Positions 1 through 10,690 of a stretch of DNA of 64,000 bases are shown one piece after another; position 1 is the stretch's first letter; each line of letters starts with the position of its first letter. The position numbers and the translations under genes were made by a program. Source of the stretch: Dermanyssus gallinae (lineage: Eukaryota; Arthropoda; Arachnida; Mesostigmata; Dermanyssidae); the NCBI GenBank assembly GCA_003439945.1, contig QVRM01002173.1, positions 242,001-306,000 on the forward strand, given 5' to 3'. The notes beneath the pieces are model-generated. The model ran no database searches. It was not told the origin of the DNA and saw only the letters and a list, made by a program, of their open reading frames with translations.

Positions 1-197
1 GTTATTCTGCTGCCTTGGGTAATAATATATCTCTCACAGAATATATACATGATTCTTCATGTTAATAATTATCATCATTTTGGTTGTCCTGCCGTTCCAC
101 CGAAAGATAAAGTGCGGAGATCTTTGCTGCAGTGAGAGACAACCAACCGAATTATACACAGCACATTCCTGCGAGGAGAACAAAATACGCTGAGTAC
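1..197. repeat. Left half of a duplicated flank
   Basis: This stretch matches about 54777-55083 almost base for base, except that the long (TA)n of that copy is reduced to a few bases here. It holds no convincing gene. The match stops where poly-T of the following minus-strand LINE begins at 198 and resumes at about 5727, so this is the left side of an interrupted repeat. Confidence 0.75.
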
Positions 198-325
198 TTT
201 TTTTTATTTTTTTATTAGAGTTTATTGTAACAGTAATTACAATTGTGGGTTTCATCTCAGAAACCCAGAGCACGTCACATTTGACTGCCTGTCAGCCCTA
301 CTCAGGGCAGCTATGTATCATTCAT

Positions 326-1270
326 TTAGACAATTAATTCAGCATTTCTATCAAATTGTAAGAGTTCCTCTATATTTTGGTCTTTCACACGAATAGTAAG
401 TTGGCTTGCATCGACTTGATCAGCAGCTACAGCGTTCTCCCATACTTTCCGCTCAGTATCGTATTTTTTACATTTATCTAGGACATGCAATATATCATCG
501 TGTACCAAACATACATCACATAGCGGGCTTTGCGCAACTTTAATGTGGAACCTGGTGCTCTGCGTCATCCCTTTAGCGCAACGTAGCCTGTGAATAGTAA
601 CCGCTTCCCTTCTGGAACAGGGCATCATCAAGCTTTTTCGCCGTGGTGCAATCTGCATCGTGTCCCTTTTAGTTGTAGTTCCCTGCCTCCTCCAAGTCTC
701 ATAGTGCTTATCTAGGGCTTCCTTCCTAGCCTTTAACACAGTTTTACCAGGGGATATTGCTACTTCTCCTTTGTTTGCAAGCAGACCTTGTTTCGCGAGT
801 GCATCAGCCATCTCGTTTCCGTAAATGCCTACATGGGAGGGTGCCCACTGTAGCTCCACAGGTTGGCCTAGATAACTTATCACCTTGATGATAGATTCCA
901 CTAGAGATGAGGCGGGTCCTGACGGATCTGCAGCCCGAATGCTCGAGATGGCGGCACGCGAGCCACTGACAATCACAACCCTTTTATTTGATGGCTCCTT
1001 CAGTTCCTGCAGCAATGCTTCAGATATTGCTACCAGCTCGGCCGAAGTTGAACTGCTGCAGTTGACGATATGCTTGCTGATCTCCATGTTGTCGTTGAAT
1101 CGGAAAACACCTGCTCCTCCCGCAGATCCATCCACCGATCCGTCCGTAAAGTATATCTGTGCGCTATCCACTGATATGTTGCCCAAATGGACCTCACTCG
1201 CAGCTCGTAGTTCACTCTCGTGGTGGCTCTTTTTCGATGATATACCTTCTATTGATAGCCGAGTCGACAA
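326..1270 (-). pseudogene. RNase H domain of the I-type LINE ORF2
   Basis: This 314-codon open segment is the C-terminal RNase H and tail of ORF2, which degrades RNA in the RNA:DNA hybrid during reverse transcription. Visible motifs are FTDGS (first catalytic Asp), SAELVAISEA (Glu) and APSHVGIYGNEMADALAKQG (His and last Asp). The usual SDSRAAI block reads SGSRAAI, so the third catalytic Asp is Gly (codon GGC). A Cys/His-rich tail follows. The coding frame continues upstream of the first Met (FENRGSHVFDVS), but a frame change at about 1300-1330 separates it from the RT part. What is seen is clear homology by motif; loss of activity is inferred. Confidence 0.8.
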
Positions 1271-1313
1271 GTTTTTGACTGTCGATACGTCAAATACATG
1301 AGACCCCCGGTTC

Positions 1314-3567
1314 TCAAAACGAGTCTGAGTCCCGTAGTAGCCTGGAGGCCATGGTATTCACCGTTTTCTCAAATATACTTAAGATGAGACTGTGCCTGCT
1401 GCGGCACAGTCTCAGAAGGTGACATTCTAGGATGAATTGTCTATTTAATTCCGCGGGCATAATACCGCACTCTGACAACACAGCTCTAGTACATGTCATA
1501 GAGAGAAGTCCTAATGCTATTCTACCACACTGAGCAACAGCAGAGTCTATAACCCCATAGTCCTTTTTTGTTAATCGAGACATTGCGCCAAGGGAATAGT
1601 TAATCTTTGATCCTAACAGTGCGACTGCTAGTTTCATCGCCGTATCTGGTTTGATTCCCCAAGAAGTTCCACAAGCGTTTTAGCATATTCGCCACTTGCT
1701 CGCCCTTTTCCTTAATGATGTCGAGTTCTCTGTTCCATTTGCAGTTTTCTTGAAATGTCACTCCCAGAAATCTCACCTGGCTTACTTGCTCAATCTGTCG
1801 ATTGTCCAATCTCAGCAGAAGCTTCTGCCCTCTTTTCACATTGAATACCATGCTCTTGGTTTTACAAGGCTCAATGGAGAGTCCCAGAGCTCCTAAGGAC
1901 GATACGATTTTTCTTAAGGTCAGTTGCAGTTCCATCATTGCGATTGGATTAATCGTACGACCCTTGAGGCGAATCCAAAGTGCACCATCGTCAGAGTATT
2001 GAGACAACTTAAAATGCTCCGGTATGACATCAGCCAGCCCAGCTAGTGTCATGACAAACAGTACTGGAGAAAGTAATCCTCCCTGAGGAAGGCCGACATT
2101 ACCCAGAGTCTTTACCTCCGTGTGTGTTCCCTTGCACCGGATTGACATGCTACGATCTTTCAGGAATGTCACAATCAATTTGAAGATAGCGCTACTAGGT
2201 TTCAATCCTGCTTTTATCAAATTAGTGACAACGGCAGTGTGATCAAGGTTGTTATAGGCTCCTTCGACGTCGAAGAACACGGCCATGACATGATCCCCTC
2301 TGGCGACTGCTTCTTCGATATCAGTAGCTAGATCCAGAATATTATCTTGGGCCGATCGTAATGGCCTATAGGCAGACATATTATCCGTTAATGTTCCTTT
2401 ATTCTGTAATAATGTAAGCAAGCGGCGGATAATCATGCGTTCCAAAAGCTTTCCGACATGGGACGTTTTGACTATCACCCTATATGAGCCTAATTGTGAT
2501 CGCGGTCTACCTTGTTTCAGAATTGGTACCCCTTCCCCAGTTTTCCACTCAGTTGGAAATTCTCCTCTTTTGAGGATAGCATTAAGATCACGAAGAAGAA
2601 GGTCTCTCCCGGTATTGTCCAGTGACCTCAGTTGCTTGTTGCTGATGCCATCGGGGCCCAGGGCACTTCTTGCGTTGGCAGTGGCCAATGCCAGATTTAG
2701 CTCCCACCTTGTGAAATCGCAATCAGTATCAGTAGCGTTTTCATCGCATGCGCGCTGTGCTGGCGGTTCAGTGACAGTACCTGGAGTTTCTCCTGTGTCG
2801 GGCGTGGCCGCTGTTTTTATTGCCCCGTCAAGCATATCATTGAGTATAGTTTGCAATGACCTTCCCGTTGATCGACAGACTGCAAACAGCGGACATTTTG
2901 GTTGGGTTTCGGCCGTTGACTCAATCCAACTCCATGCCTCTCCCAACCCTGTGTTGACGCCTAGCTGTTTGATGAACTTCTCTTCAAGTCTTTTCCGCAA
3001 GTCAGCAGAGTATGAATTTAGCTCTTTCATCACTGATGCCAAGATCGAGTAATCGGACAGCCAGCCATGTTTCTTGAATCTCCTCTTTAGACGCTTTACC
3101 TCCTTCAGTAGGCCAGCAAGTTTGATGTTCGGTGGGGGTAGATATGGTGGAATCCTGACTCGCTTGGTTGCCATCTTGTGGAATTCTCTGATGGCAGTAC
3201 TAACTTCGTTTCCGGCAGATAGGCGTTCTCTAACATATTCTTTATATCTCCTCCAGTCAGTGATGCAAGTCCATCTCCACTTTTTGCCATTATCTGCTTT
3301 CAAGTACAGGTAGCACCGAGCATGATCTGAGAAGGTGGCGCTGTTTTCAATTTCCATAGTGAAGTAATTTGTTAACTCATTGCTCACTGCGACGACATCA
3401 AGATCAGACTCTACAAAACCAGAGCTGTACTGTCGCATAAACGTTGGGCTGCCATCATTCATAATGGTGTAGTTTTTGATTTCAAGGTTGTTAAACCGAT
3501 CTTCCCCGCGTTTGGTTACATTTGCACTGCCCCATGCAGGGTGCTTTGCATTGAAGTCGCCTGCCAA
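1314..3567 (-). pseudogene. Reverse transcriptase of the I-type LINE ORF2
   Basis: RT domain plus the last part of the endonuclease. From the N-terminal side it shows GDFNAKHPAWGS, SDLDVV and SDHARC (endonuclease Asp/Asn, Asp and SDH), then SALGPDGISN, VFFDVEGAYNNLDH (first catalytic Asp), GLPQGGLLSPVLF and QYSDDGALW. The active-site box is YSDD. The thumb (KTKSMVF, FLGVTFQ) is present. At about 1655-1672 the frame shifts near a C4 run, and the remaining 107 codons continue in another frame to 1314, where a second shift precedes the RNase H. The domain order is normal for the I group; the two shifts make it a pseudogene. Confidence 0.8.
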
Positions 3568-3914
3568 GATGAATGGCGCATGCTAGCATGTTGTGCAGTT
3601 TGACAGATACCCCGCACATGCGAGCCCCGTCTACCGATTGGAGCAACAGTTTACACTGCTCTACATTCGAGAATTGAAGCCAGTGAGGGTGTGCCGGTTG
3701 ATTGACAATCTGTGTCAACATACGTCACAAAACCATAGATTCCGAAATTTTTAGGAAAACTGCCTTCGTTTAAACATATTAATTTAATGCCACTCGTGCA
3801 CATTTCTCTTATAACTGGAACATTCTTCTTGTGACTCCAGCCACAATTCCAGTGTATTAGACATGGTCTAGACATTGTGGTTTTGTTTGGAAAGGAACTG
3901 GAGGAGACCTTCAA
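3491..3914 (-). pseudogene. N-terminal endonuclease fragment, I-type LINE
   Basis: The start of ORF2 is readable as HWNCGW (catalytic Asn block) and CLNEGSF (in place of the usual ETW/ETF Glu block). About 60 residues normally found between this and GDFN are missing or scrambled across frames between roughly 3570 and 3750. The APE endonuclease that nicks the target is therefore not encoded intact. The start near 3914 is only the first Met of the open segment; 108 bases separate it from ORF1. Confidence 0.6.
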
Positions 3915-4022
3915 TTTTGTCTCCCCCTTCCAGTAATTCTACTAGACGAGCCACATCTGGATGTTCATCTAACCAGGGTTTTACGAAGAATTTTATGCCA
4001 GACCAGAAGGTCCGTAGTGTTG

Positions 4023-5578
4023 TCACACCAAGCTAATTTCTTCAGACGAGGGAGGTGTCTGTTTTGAAGTTGCGGGTGACACAATATTTGTCCGTGATTG
4101 GTTCTTCTTCCTGGGCGCTGGAACAGGTGGCATATTGCAGACTACTCGCTCTTCCCCTTCTGGAAGTACTTGTACCAACTGTCTTTTTACCACACTCGCC
4201 CAGGTTGGTGTACCGGAAGTTTGGTCATTGCTAGGCGGAGGGCGTACCTCGATAATTTTCATTGGCATTGCCATCTGCCGCTCAATAGCTTGAGCGTGTC
4301 GTGTTTGCTGGGCTTTGCTCCACACTTGAAAGACAGAATACTGGGAACTTCCTGATGGGTGGTCCATGTGGCAGTTCACACAACGAGGTTTATTATTTGT
4401 GCACTCTGCTATTAAATGACCTGTTTTACCACAGCGCTTGCATAGCTTTCCAGTTTTACTAGTGCATGTGGCCGCCTTATGATCATATTTGAGACATATT
4501 AGGCATTGCATTGTCGACGATCTCAATTTTACCGGCAGGATTTCCCCGCAGAATTCAATGTGGCTCTTGATTTCCCCACTGAACTTGATATCCAGTTTCC
4601 ATGTGTTACGTTTGACTGTTTCCACAGTTACATCCGGCTTTTTTATCATAGCGTTGTATTGAACTCTTTGCACCTCTGCCACACCTTGATCATGAAGTAC
4701 ACCCGCCACTTCGTCGTCACTTATTTGTGGATGTACGTCCGATACTCTGCTCCAAATGTTTCCGCTATCCTTCAAACAAGGCTTTACCGGTGTCCCTCCG
4801 AGTGTTTTTAGCAGCTTGATAGTTTCAAAATCTTTAACAGTCTTTACCCATATTTCGACTCTTTTGCGTATGTTAATACGGGCAGTACCCGTGGGTGCGT
4901 GCTCCCTGACGTCTTGATATATTGGCAGAAATAGTTTGCCTTCAAAACCGCCTGCAAGTTCAGCGCCACAAGCGTCAACAGCCATAAACTCAGCACAATG
5001 CTCACCGGCTCGCCTGATGACCGGCTTATTGGCTTTTCGTTGATTATGTGTCTCAATCATGCGTTGACTCTGTTGACGGCAGCTTTCTCCGCACGCAGTT
5101 TGAAGATTTCCTCTTCGGTTGGCACACGTGTCATCCCGACGTCGTCAGTATCCGCATCTTCACCTCTATCCGCGTCCATAAAAGCGTCATCTTGCACGTT
5201 GTGCACGTTTGTGCATGCTAAATGCATTGTGGCGCCCTCACTCGCTCTGTTATGCATGTTACCACTCTCTTCCAATATGGCATCATCCTGTACGCCGCCT
5301 GCGCTTGTAGTACCCTTAGCTAGCGTCGCTGTTGTGGAAAAACTTAAACTGATTCCCTTGTTGAGGTCTACGGTCTTAAACTCTTGTGAATACCTGGTGC
5401 CAGATGTTGACCCAGGCGGTGTTTCGTGGGGAGACTCTTGCTTATCCATCTTCTTGGATAGCGGCTGGTCAGTCGGCGATTCCTCCACTTTGTCGTCGGA
5501 CGAGTTGTCCGACGACAAAGTGGAGGAATGCCTCCTATTTCGTTTCTTTGGATTTCCCGTTGGACTTGTTAACGCCAC
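4023..5578 (-). pseudogene. ORF1 nucleocapsid-like protein of the I-type LINE
   Basis: Two overlapping open segments make up ORF1, the RNA-binding protein of the element. The first (5578-5057, 173 codons) is acidic, Ser/Asp-rich and low in complexity. The second (5060-4023, 345 codons) has the conserved core and zinc knuckles CLICLKYDHKAATC and CKRCGKTGHLIAEC; a third knuckle starts CVNCHMDHPSG but has Tyr where the final Cys is expected. The segments meet at an ATGA overlap (5060-5057). I-group ORF1 is normally one protein, so I read this as a one-base frameshift, though stop-start reinitiation would give the same sequence. A short direct repeat around 5480-5530 (CTTTGTCGTCGGA and its reverse complement) lies in the N-terminal part. 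Confidence 0.72.
5480..5530. repeat. Perfect inverted repeat inside ORF1 of the I-type LINE
   Basis: The bases around 5485-5502 (ctccactttgtcgtcgga) recur as their reverse complement at about 5508-5525, with a very short spacer. The result is a strong hairpin in the N-terminal low-complexity part of ORF1. It translates as two similar Ser/Asp-rich blocks. Whether it is functional RNA structure or a replication accident cannot be told from one copy. Confidence 0.6.
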
Positions 5579-5726
5579 TGTGACGTAACTAGACGACCAA
5601 GGTAAGATAGAATTCTACTGGTTGCTCTCTTGATAGAATGTACTAGGTAAATTGACTCCCGAACGGGAGCGCTCTCTACTTATGACTGTACTCACCGATA
5701 GCAGACGATGTAAAAAAAAAAAAAGG

Positions 5727-6643
5727 ACGCTACAGTTCTCGTGAGTATGTCCTTGTGACTCCACACGGTAGCATACGATGTGATGTATCCCGTGTATGAT
5801 GTATATTTGTATGCACGTTCCGATTTGCGCAGGCCACTCTTGTCCACAACCGAGTAGACTCGACATTGAAGTACGCCTATTGTTCTTGCTTCCGTCGCTG
5901 CCCCCCTCCGTCTTTGCGTCGCCGCTCTTTTAAAAAATGCTTGGGTAACTTCATCATAGACATACGCAGCCTAAGCCAGAGCGTTTCCACTATTGGTGTA
6001 CAGAATAGTTCCTATCCATTTCTCAATCAAAATATCGAGCAAAAGTCACCTGACGGCTTCCATGAAATTGTTTGATTACAGGGGACCAAGGTGATACCAA
6101 TCCCAACGAATATGGAACGATTAAAAGCCCCTTTCTGAGTTTATTTTTCACAATATCAAACTTTCATCTCTCAAATATGTTTAATCTATGGGAAATATGC
6201 CCATTTAAAACAGCCCACTAGATCAATCAATACACCGGGAACGAATATTCAAGGGTCAAGCTTGTAACAATAGTAACTTTAAAGATTCCTATTTACTAGT
6301 AACTATATAGATATCTCAATCTAATGTGGGAACGAAACAAAATTTAGATATGATAGGTTTGTAGTGAGCATTTGAGCAAGCTATTGAGAGTTAAGTTCTT
6401 TTTAGGTGCAGCTGGCAAACATGTTTCTTTAGTATGTGGCCTTTCATGTGGATTACTTAATATAAATGATGGGTAGTAATTATTCATTCAACATACCTGC
6501 GTTGCCAGCGTTGGATTGGGAAGCCCATTACTCAGTCAACCTAGCACATACATATATATATATATATATATTCTCGTGAAACGTGCTGCCTCTTAGCTGA
6601 GACCAATGGTCTTCGATACAGCTTTCCAGGTCGATAATTTAGA
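5727..6643 (-). repeat. Right half of the duplicated flank, ending in inverted copy F
   Basis: Matches 55085-56022 nearly throughout, including the (TA)n at 6551-6571 and the sequence up to the R1 LINE insertion. Read on the minus strand it follows the (TA)n with the same tract seen after (TA)n at about 15490, 28520, 39120 and 48183 (box gcaacgcaggtatgtt or its variants). No convincing coding region. The last 50 bases are the 3' part of exon 2 of an inverted type 1 gene copy (F). Confidence 0.72.
6631..6643 (+). repeat. Left target-site duplication of the R1-type LINE
   Basis: tcgataatttaga at 6631-6643 recurs as tcgataatgtaga at 10591-10603, directly after the poly-A tail. The paralogue at 56010-56022 has a single uninterrupted copy continuing into gacataaggcgc. 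This defines the element ends at 6644 and 10590. One mismatch between the two copies has arisen since insertion. Confidence 0.93.
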
Positions 6644-6672
6644 GTCAGTCTGTCAGGGATCTTAGGGCCAAG

Positions 6673-7384
6673 GTGGACCCCGGCTCCTACAAGGTCTCGG
6701 TCAAACGGGCACAACACCTTCCCAGCGGAGACGTGAGACTTGTAGTGACGGAGGCGGCGCCAGGAGGGGCCAGCGCATTCCTCGTTGCCCTTCAGACGGC
6801 CCGGGAGGGCGAGGCGAGCCTCGATCGGTCCTCCCTCAAGCGTCTGATTGTCAGAGACATCATGGAGGGGACAACGGCAAAGGAAGTCGAGGAGGCGCTC
6901 CGCAGAGGAACTCAATTTGACGGGCCACTAATGGTGGACCCCCCTCGAAAGGGGGCTACCGGAAGATGCCGGGCTCGTCCGCGTGGCGCCGCCCGATGCC
7001 CGTCGAGCGCTGGACCTGAAGCGGGTCCAACTGGAATGGCTATCCCGCCCCATTGTGGAATGGATCACCGTCCCCACGTGCCAGAAGTGCCAGCGAGTAG
7101 GGCACACAACCACTTCGTGCACATTTGAAGCGGCGACCTCCAGGCGCTGCCACATATGCGGGGTACTGGGGCACCTGTCGAGGGAATGCACTCAAAACGC
7201 CAAATGCTACAACTGCGGCGAGGAGGGGCACGCGGCCAACGCCGCTGCTTGCCCTACGTACAGAGCCCAACTTGCAGAGCTTCGCCGCGGCACGGTGGTA
7301 ACGCAAAGGAGTCGAAAGAGGGGGCAACCATCTCCTCCCATAGACTTCCAATCCACAAAGCAGTCAAACACGGGCGAATCTTAA
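6673..7384 (+). pseudogene. ORF1 (gag-like) of the R1-type LINE
   Basis: The 5'-truncated ORF1 reads in one frame from the element start to about 6960 (…RGTQFDGPLMVDPPRKGAT) and in the next frame from there to the stop at 7382-7384. A single extra base near 6960 explains this. The second part carries three zinc knuckles, CQKCQRVGHTTTSC, CHICGVLGHLSREC and CYNCGEEGHAANAAAC, typical of the RNA-binding ORF1 protein that forms RNP with the element RNA. ORF2 starts nine bases after this stop. Confidence 0.82.
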
Positions 7385-7393
7385 ACAACGTAT

Positions 7394-8566
7394 ATGACAA
7401 CTACTCTTAAAGCATTACAGCTGAACTGCAACCGGAACATGGGTGCCCACAACATGCTCCAGGAAATTAGTAGCAGGTCTGGGACAGATCTGCTACTTCT
7501 CAGTGAGCCCAACGTCCGGCGGACGAAAAACGGCACCCCGGACCTTTTTACAGAAGCAAACAATTTGACAAGCATTTTACTAGACAACCGCTGTCGCCTC
7601 CGGGTTTCCGGACACGGCAGCGGGTACGGTTTTACTTGGGTGGATCTAACGGGCGTTGGGCGGTTTTATTCCTGCTACTGCAGTCCCAACGCCCCTCTCG
7701 AAGACTTTCATAGGTTCCTAGACAACTTGAAAGAGTCTTTTAACCGAAACGACGTGCCACTTCTAGTCTTAACCGGAGATTTTAACGCAGCTTCCACTAC
7801 ATGGGGCTCTACGACCACCAACCGAAGAGGACACGCCGTCCTCGAGTGGCTGGCGGCGGAGGACCTAGTTGTTCTTAACACGGGTACGCCCCCCTTCCAC
7901 AGAGCTGGGCACACATCCTGCATCGATCTTACCATAACAAGAAGAACGGAAGCACATAGGATTTTAAACTGGAAGGTTTTACTAGACGAGGAATCTCTAA
8001 GTGACCATGATATACTTGAGTTTCACGTGACCATCTCCCGCGAGGGACCGCCCACAACGCTTCGTCCTACAACCAGGCGCCAAGGGGTCAACGAGATCCG
8101 GGAGTATCTTAGGACCCTTATCAACCAGGACGGGATGGTAACAACACCCGCGGGCCTCCAAAACCTCCTCAAGGCCGTCTGTAGAGTCGTCACGGGCCGC
8201 GGAGCACACCGGTTGCATCGAAGAACCCCGAAGAACTGGTGGACGAGCGAAATAGGTGGCCTCAGGAAAAGGTGCATCCGGGCACGGCCTCTCCTTACCC
8301 GCGCTCGGCGAGCCGCGCCTGAGGGGCAAGCTGCCCTGCAACACGGCGCGGAATATAAAAGGCTGCGAGCCTGCCTGTGTAGAAAAATCTCCAGGAGCAA
8401 GGAACGCTCCTGGAGAGCCTTTCTCGAAGAGCTGGAGGACGACCCATGGGGCCGCCCGTATAAGATGGTGCGGGGTTTTCCCCCCATCAAACGAAGGGTG
8501 GAGATTACGTCGGAGGAAACCCGGGAAGCAGTTATGGCACTCTTCCCGCGGCACCCGTCCCTTTGA
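7394..8566 (+). CDS. APE-type endonuclease and N-terminal part of ORF2, R1-type LINE
   Basis: An uninterrupted 390-codon segment from ATG at 7394. All the usual APE endonuclease blocks are present: LQLNCNRN (Asn), LLLLSEPN (Glu), FYSCYCSPNA (Tyr), LTGDFNAASTTWGS (Asp, Asn), CIDLTI (Asp) and SDHDILEF (Asp, His). The enzyme nicks target DNA to prime reverse transcription. The frame is lost at about 8555-8566, just where the linker leads into RT; the continuing frame carries KAPGPDGIPV at about 8670. The endonuclease itself looks undamaged, but without the RT it is part of a broken ORF2. Confidence 0.82.
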   Translation: MTTTLKALQLNCNRNMGAHNMLQEISSRSGTDLLLLSEPNVRRTKNGTPDLFTEANNLTSILLDNRCRLRVSGHGSGYGFTWVDLTGVGRFYSCYCSPNAPLEDFHRFLDNLKESFNRNDVPLLVLTGDFNAASTTWGSTTTNRRGHAVLEWLAAEDLVVLNTGTPPFHRAGHTSCIDLTITRRTEAHRILNWKVLLDEESLSDHDILEFHVTISREGPPTTLRPTTRRQGVNEIREYLRTLINQDGMVTTPAGLQNLLKAVCRVVTGRGAHRLHRRTPKNWWTSEIGGLRKRCIRARPLLTRARRAAPEGQAALQHGAEYKRLRACLCRKISRSKERSWRAFLEELEDDPWGRPYKMVRGFPPIKRRVEITSEETREAVMALFPRHPSL

Positions 8567-10403
8567 CCGAACCCCATACTTAGAAGACACAGGGGGGTCT
8601 GAGGACAGCATACCAGAGGTAACCCCGCACGAAGTTCTCGCAGCGGGGGAACGCCTCAAGCCGGGAAAGGCACCGGGCCCAGACGGGATCCCCGTCCTTG
8701 CGATTAAGCTCCTGCTGAAGGAATACCCAGAGGCGGTGGCCGCCGCGGCGACGGAAATGCTTCGAATCGGGCTTGTTCCCTACCGCATGGAAGGCCGCGG
8801 ACCTCGTGCTAATACCTAAGGGCCCCGGCTCGCACCGGCCCATATGCCTTCTCGGCTCCCTGGCCAAGGCCTTCGAGTCCATCGTAGAGGCACGACTCCG
8901 AGAGTTCGCGGAGGAGAACGGCCTCCTTTCCGAGGCCCAATATGGGTTTCGTAAAGGTCGCTCCACCATTGCAGCGATAAAGAAAATCCAACTAAAGGCC
9001 GAAAGCATTCGCGACTCCCCGCCCGGACGCCGAGATCTATTTTTAGCAATACTACTGGACGTGAAGAACGCTTTTAATAGCCTCCCGTGAGAGTCATCAT
9101 CGATACTCTCTACAGGAAAAGGGTGCCCTTTTACTTGAGACGGATTTTATCGAGCTACCTACACCACAGGATTATTTACTCACACGACCAAACTTTTAAC
9201 ATGACCGCAGGGGTGCCGCAGGGCTCAATACTAGGCCCCCTTCCTATGGAACATCACGTACGATGACGTGCTGCGGCTGGGGGATCTCCCACCCGGAGTC
9301 GAACTCCTCGCCTACGCTGACGACCTGGTCCTCACCGTCCAGGCCCGGACAATAGGCCAGCTTGAGGCGCGTGCGAATGAAGCCCTCTTCGACATAGCGC
9401 ACTGGATGCAAATAACGGGGCTTACCCTGGCCCCCGCTAAAAGCGAAGCTATTCTCCTGGTGGGTCGAAGGGGCTGGCCCCCGCCGCGCCTTGTCCTGGA
9501 GGACCAGGAGATTGCTGTAGTCAATACTACAAAGTACCTCGGGGTCTTCCTGGACCGGGGCCTCCGGGGTACTGAAAACCTACGGCGGGCGTCAGAAAGG
9601 GCATTGAAGATCGCCAATAGTTTTGCGCGCCTCATGCCAAACACATACGGCCCTAAACAAACAAGAAGAAGGATTATTATGTCCGTGGCCGAGTCAGTCG
9701 CCTTATACGGGGCTACGGCCTGGCCTACCAACGCTCTGAAGACTAAGGCAAATAGAACCCGCTTACGACGGGCTCAACGGGTCGGAGCCCTTAGGGTCAC
9801 CATGGCGTACCGCACGGTTAGTACAGCGGCGGCGCTCGTGCTCGCGGGCACTATCCCATGGGACCTGAAGGCAGAAGAGCGCCGCCTGTGGGGCGACCAG
9901 AGCCTTAAGAAGGAAGAGGCACGGCAACACCCACTGCAGCTATGGCAGGAGGAGTGGGATGGCCTGGCGGAGGGGACCCAGGTGCCAGTCTCCGCAAGCT
10001 GGTCCCTAACATCAAGGACTGGCTGTACCGGCCCGGTGGGGAGCTCACCTTCCACACCACCCAGATGTTGACGGGGCACGGCGACTTTCAGTCGTACCTA
10101 TTCAGGATCGGGAAGGCCCCCAGTCCCATGTGCGTCCACAGCGGCAATGGACTCGAGGACACTCCAGAGCACACAGCTCTGGCGTGTCCCGCGTGGGCGG
10201 AACAGCGTCACCCCTTGAGGACTTTAATGAATACGCACATTTTTAATCTACGCGACGTCGTTCTGAAGATGACAGAATCCCTGGAACACTGGAACTTGAC
10301 AACAGCGGTTTTTCACAAGATTTTACAAGCTAAGACATCGGCCAACAAGCTGCGACTTTTGCGATTCCCTGCAGCTCCCAGGGACAACTTTCGCCAGGAG
10401 TAA
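8567..10403 (+). pseudogene. Reverse transcriptase and C-terminal domain, R1-type LINE
   Basis: RT motifs run across several frames: RLKPGKAPGPDGIPV, LIPKGPGSHRPICLL, AQYGFRKGRST, LLDVKNAFNSLP (catalytic Asp), TAGVPQGSILGP, LLAYADDLVLTV (YADD, about 9307-9342) and KYLGVFLDRG. Breaks are near 8770 (frame), 9088-9090 (TGA where Trp is expected after NSLP), about 9240 and about 9950 (frames). The C-terminal zinc-type motif reads CVHS…PEHTALAC, with the second Cys changed to Ser. It ends at 10403. Confidence 0.85.
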
Positions 10404-10590
10404 GTAGACTCGCCCCCTCTGACTGTTTGATGCATGCGCAAGCAGTTCCCGGTCAGTTGGGGGACGGGGACATGACTGGTTTTTAGTGGGTTGGAGCCCC
10501 ACACTACCGGCCCACACTTGCAGGGACTCCCTGCAGTGGTGTCCGTGTGTGCAACCGCATTTTCCAGTTAGTCATCTTAAAAAAAAAAAA
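10404..10590 (+). other. 3' UTR and poly-A tail of the R1-type LINE
   Basis: Non-coding end of the element. It contains gtgggttggagccccacac followed by taccgg, a block seen again at about 32555-32585 and, diverged, near 38966-38990, so it marks the 3' ends of R1-type elements in this genome. The tail is 13 A, followed by the target duplication. Confidence 0.75.
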
Positions 10591-10685
10591 TCGATAATGT
10601 AGACATAAGGCGCTCAGGTCGTCCACGTGAACTGGCAGGTTCTTCGCCTCTTTTCTACGACAACGTCTTCGAGATGTGGAGTCGC
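10591..10685 (-). pseudogene. Inverted type 1 gene copy F, exon 2 fragment
   Basis: Minus-strand match to exon 2 of the inverted copies at 56023-56103 and 43998-44073. It starts with the right-hand target duplication of the R1 LINE and breaks off at 10685, where the paralogues continue with ctagggtgcaggctg but this copy enters LTR-element sequence. Only about 150 bases of the gene survive here, on both sides of the LINE. Confidence 0.75.
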
Positions 10686-10690
10686 CCGCC

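Larger units (their letters stand above)
198..5726 (-). mobile_element. I-clade-like LINE with RNase H, near full length but inactive
   Basis: A minus-strand non-LTR retrotransposon. In transcription order it has an ORF1 with zinc knuckles (5578-4023), a fragment of APE-type endonuclease (3914-3370), reverse transcriptase (to 1314), RNase H (1270-326), a short 3' UTR and a poly-A tail that appears as poly-T from 198. RT together with a C-terminal RNase H and a CCHC ORF1 is the layout of the I clade and its relatives. The paralogous empty site near 55084 reads straight through, so both ends are located. I could not define a clean target duplication; a run of 13 A marks the 5' side (5712-5724). 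Frameshifts and a catalytic change make it non-autonomous. Confidence 0.82.
6644..10590 (+). mobile_element. R1-clade LINE, 5'-truncated, inserted in inverted gene copy F
   Basis: Plus-strand non-LTR retrotransposon bounded by a 13-bp target duplication. It holds ORF1 with three CCHC knuckles, ORF2 with APE endonuclease and reverse transcriptase, a C-terminal Cys/His motif, a 3' UTR and a 13-base A tail (10578-10590). The EN residues and the ORF1 phrase VEWITVPTCQKCQRVGH fit the R1/TRAS/Waldo group. R1 itself targets rDNA; this copy is not in rDNA but in a dispersed repeat. The 5' end starts inside ORF1, so it is truncated, and it carries several frameshifts. Base composition (GC-rich coding) contrasts with the AT-rich surroundings. 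Confidence 0.9.

Noticed and set aside
885..1301. Plus-strand open frame of 138 codons
   Set aside because: It lies opposite the RNase H coding strand, whose motifs are clear. The reverse frame has no recognisable domain.
2435..3052. Plus-strand open frame of 205 codons opposite the I-type RT
   Set aside because: An antisense shadow of the RT; its composition follows from the codons of the minus-strand gene.
4998..5588. Plus-strand open frame of 196 codons opposite ORF1
   Set aside because: Antisense of a Ser/Asp-rich low-complexity region; no start context and no domain.
7997..8659. Two minus-strand open frames of about 200 codons across the R1-type ORF2
   Set aside because: GC-rich coding on the plus strand produces long antisense frames; the plus strand carries the endonuclease motifs.
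6644..10590. R1 insertion in rDNA
   Set aside because: The flanks are the dispersed type 1 gene repeat, confirmed by the empty site at 56010-56022, not 28S sequence.
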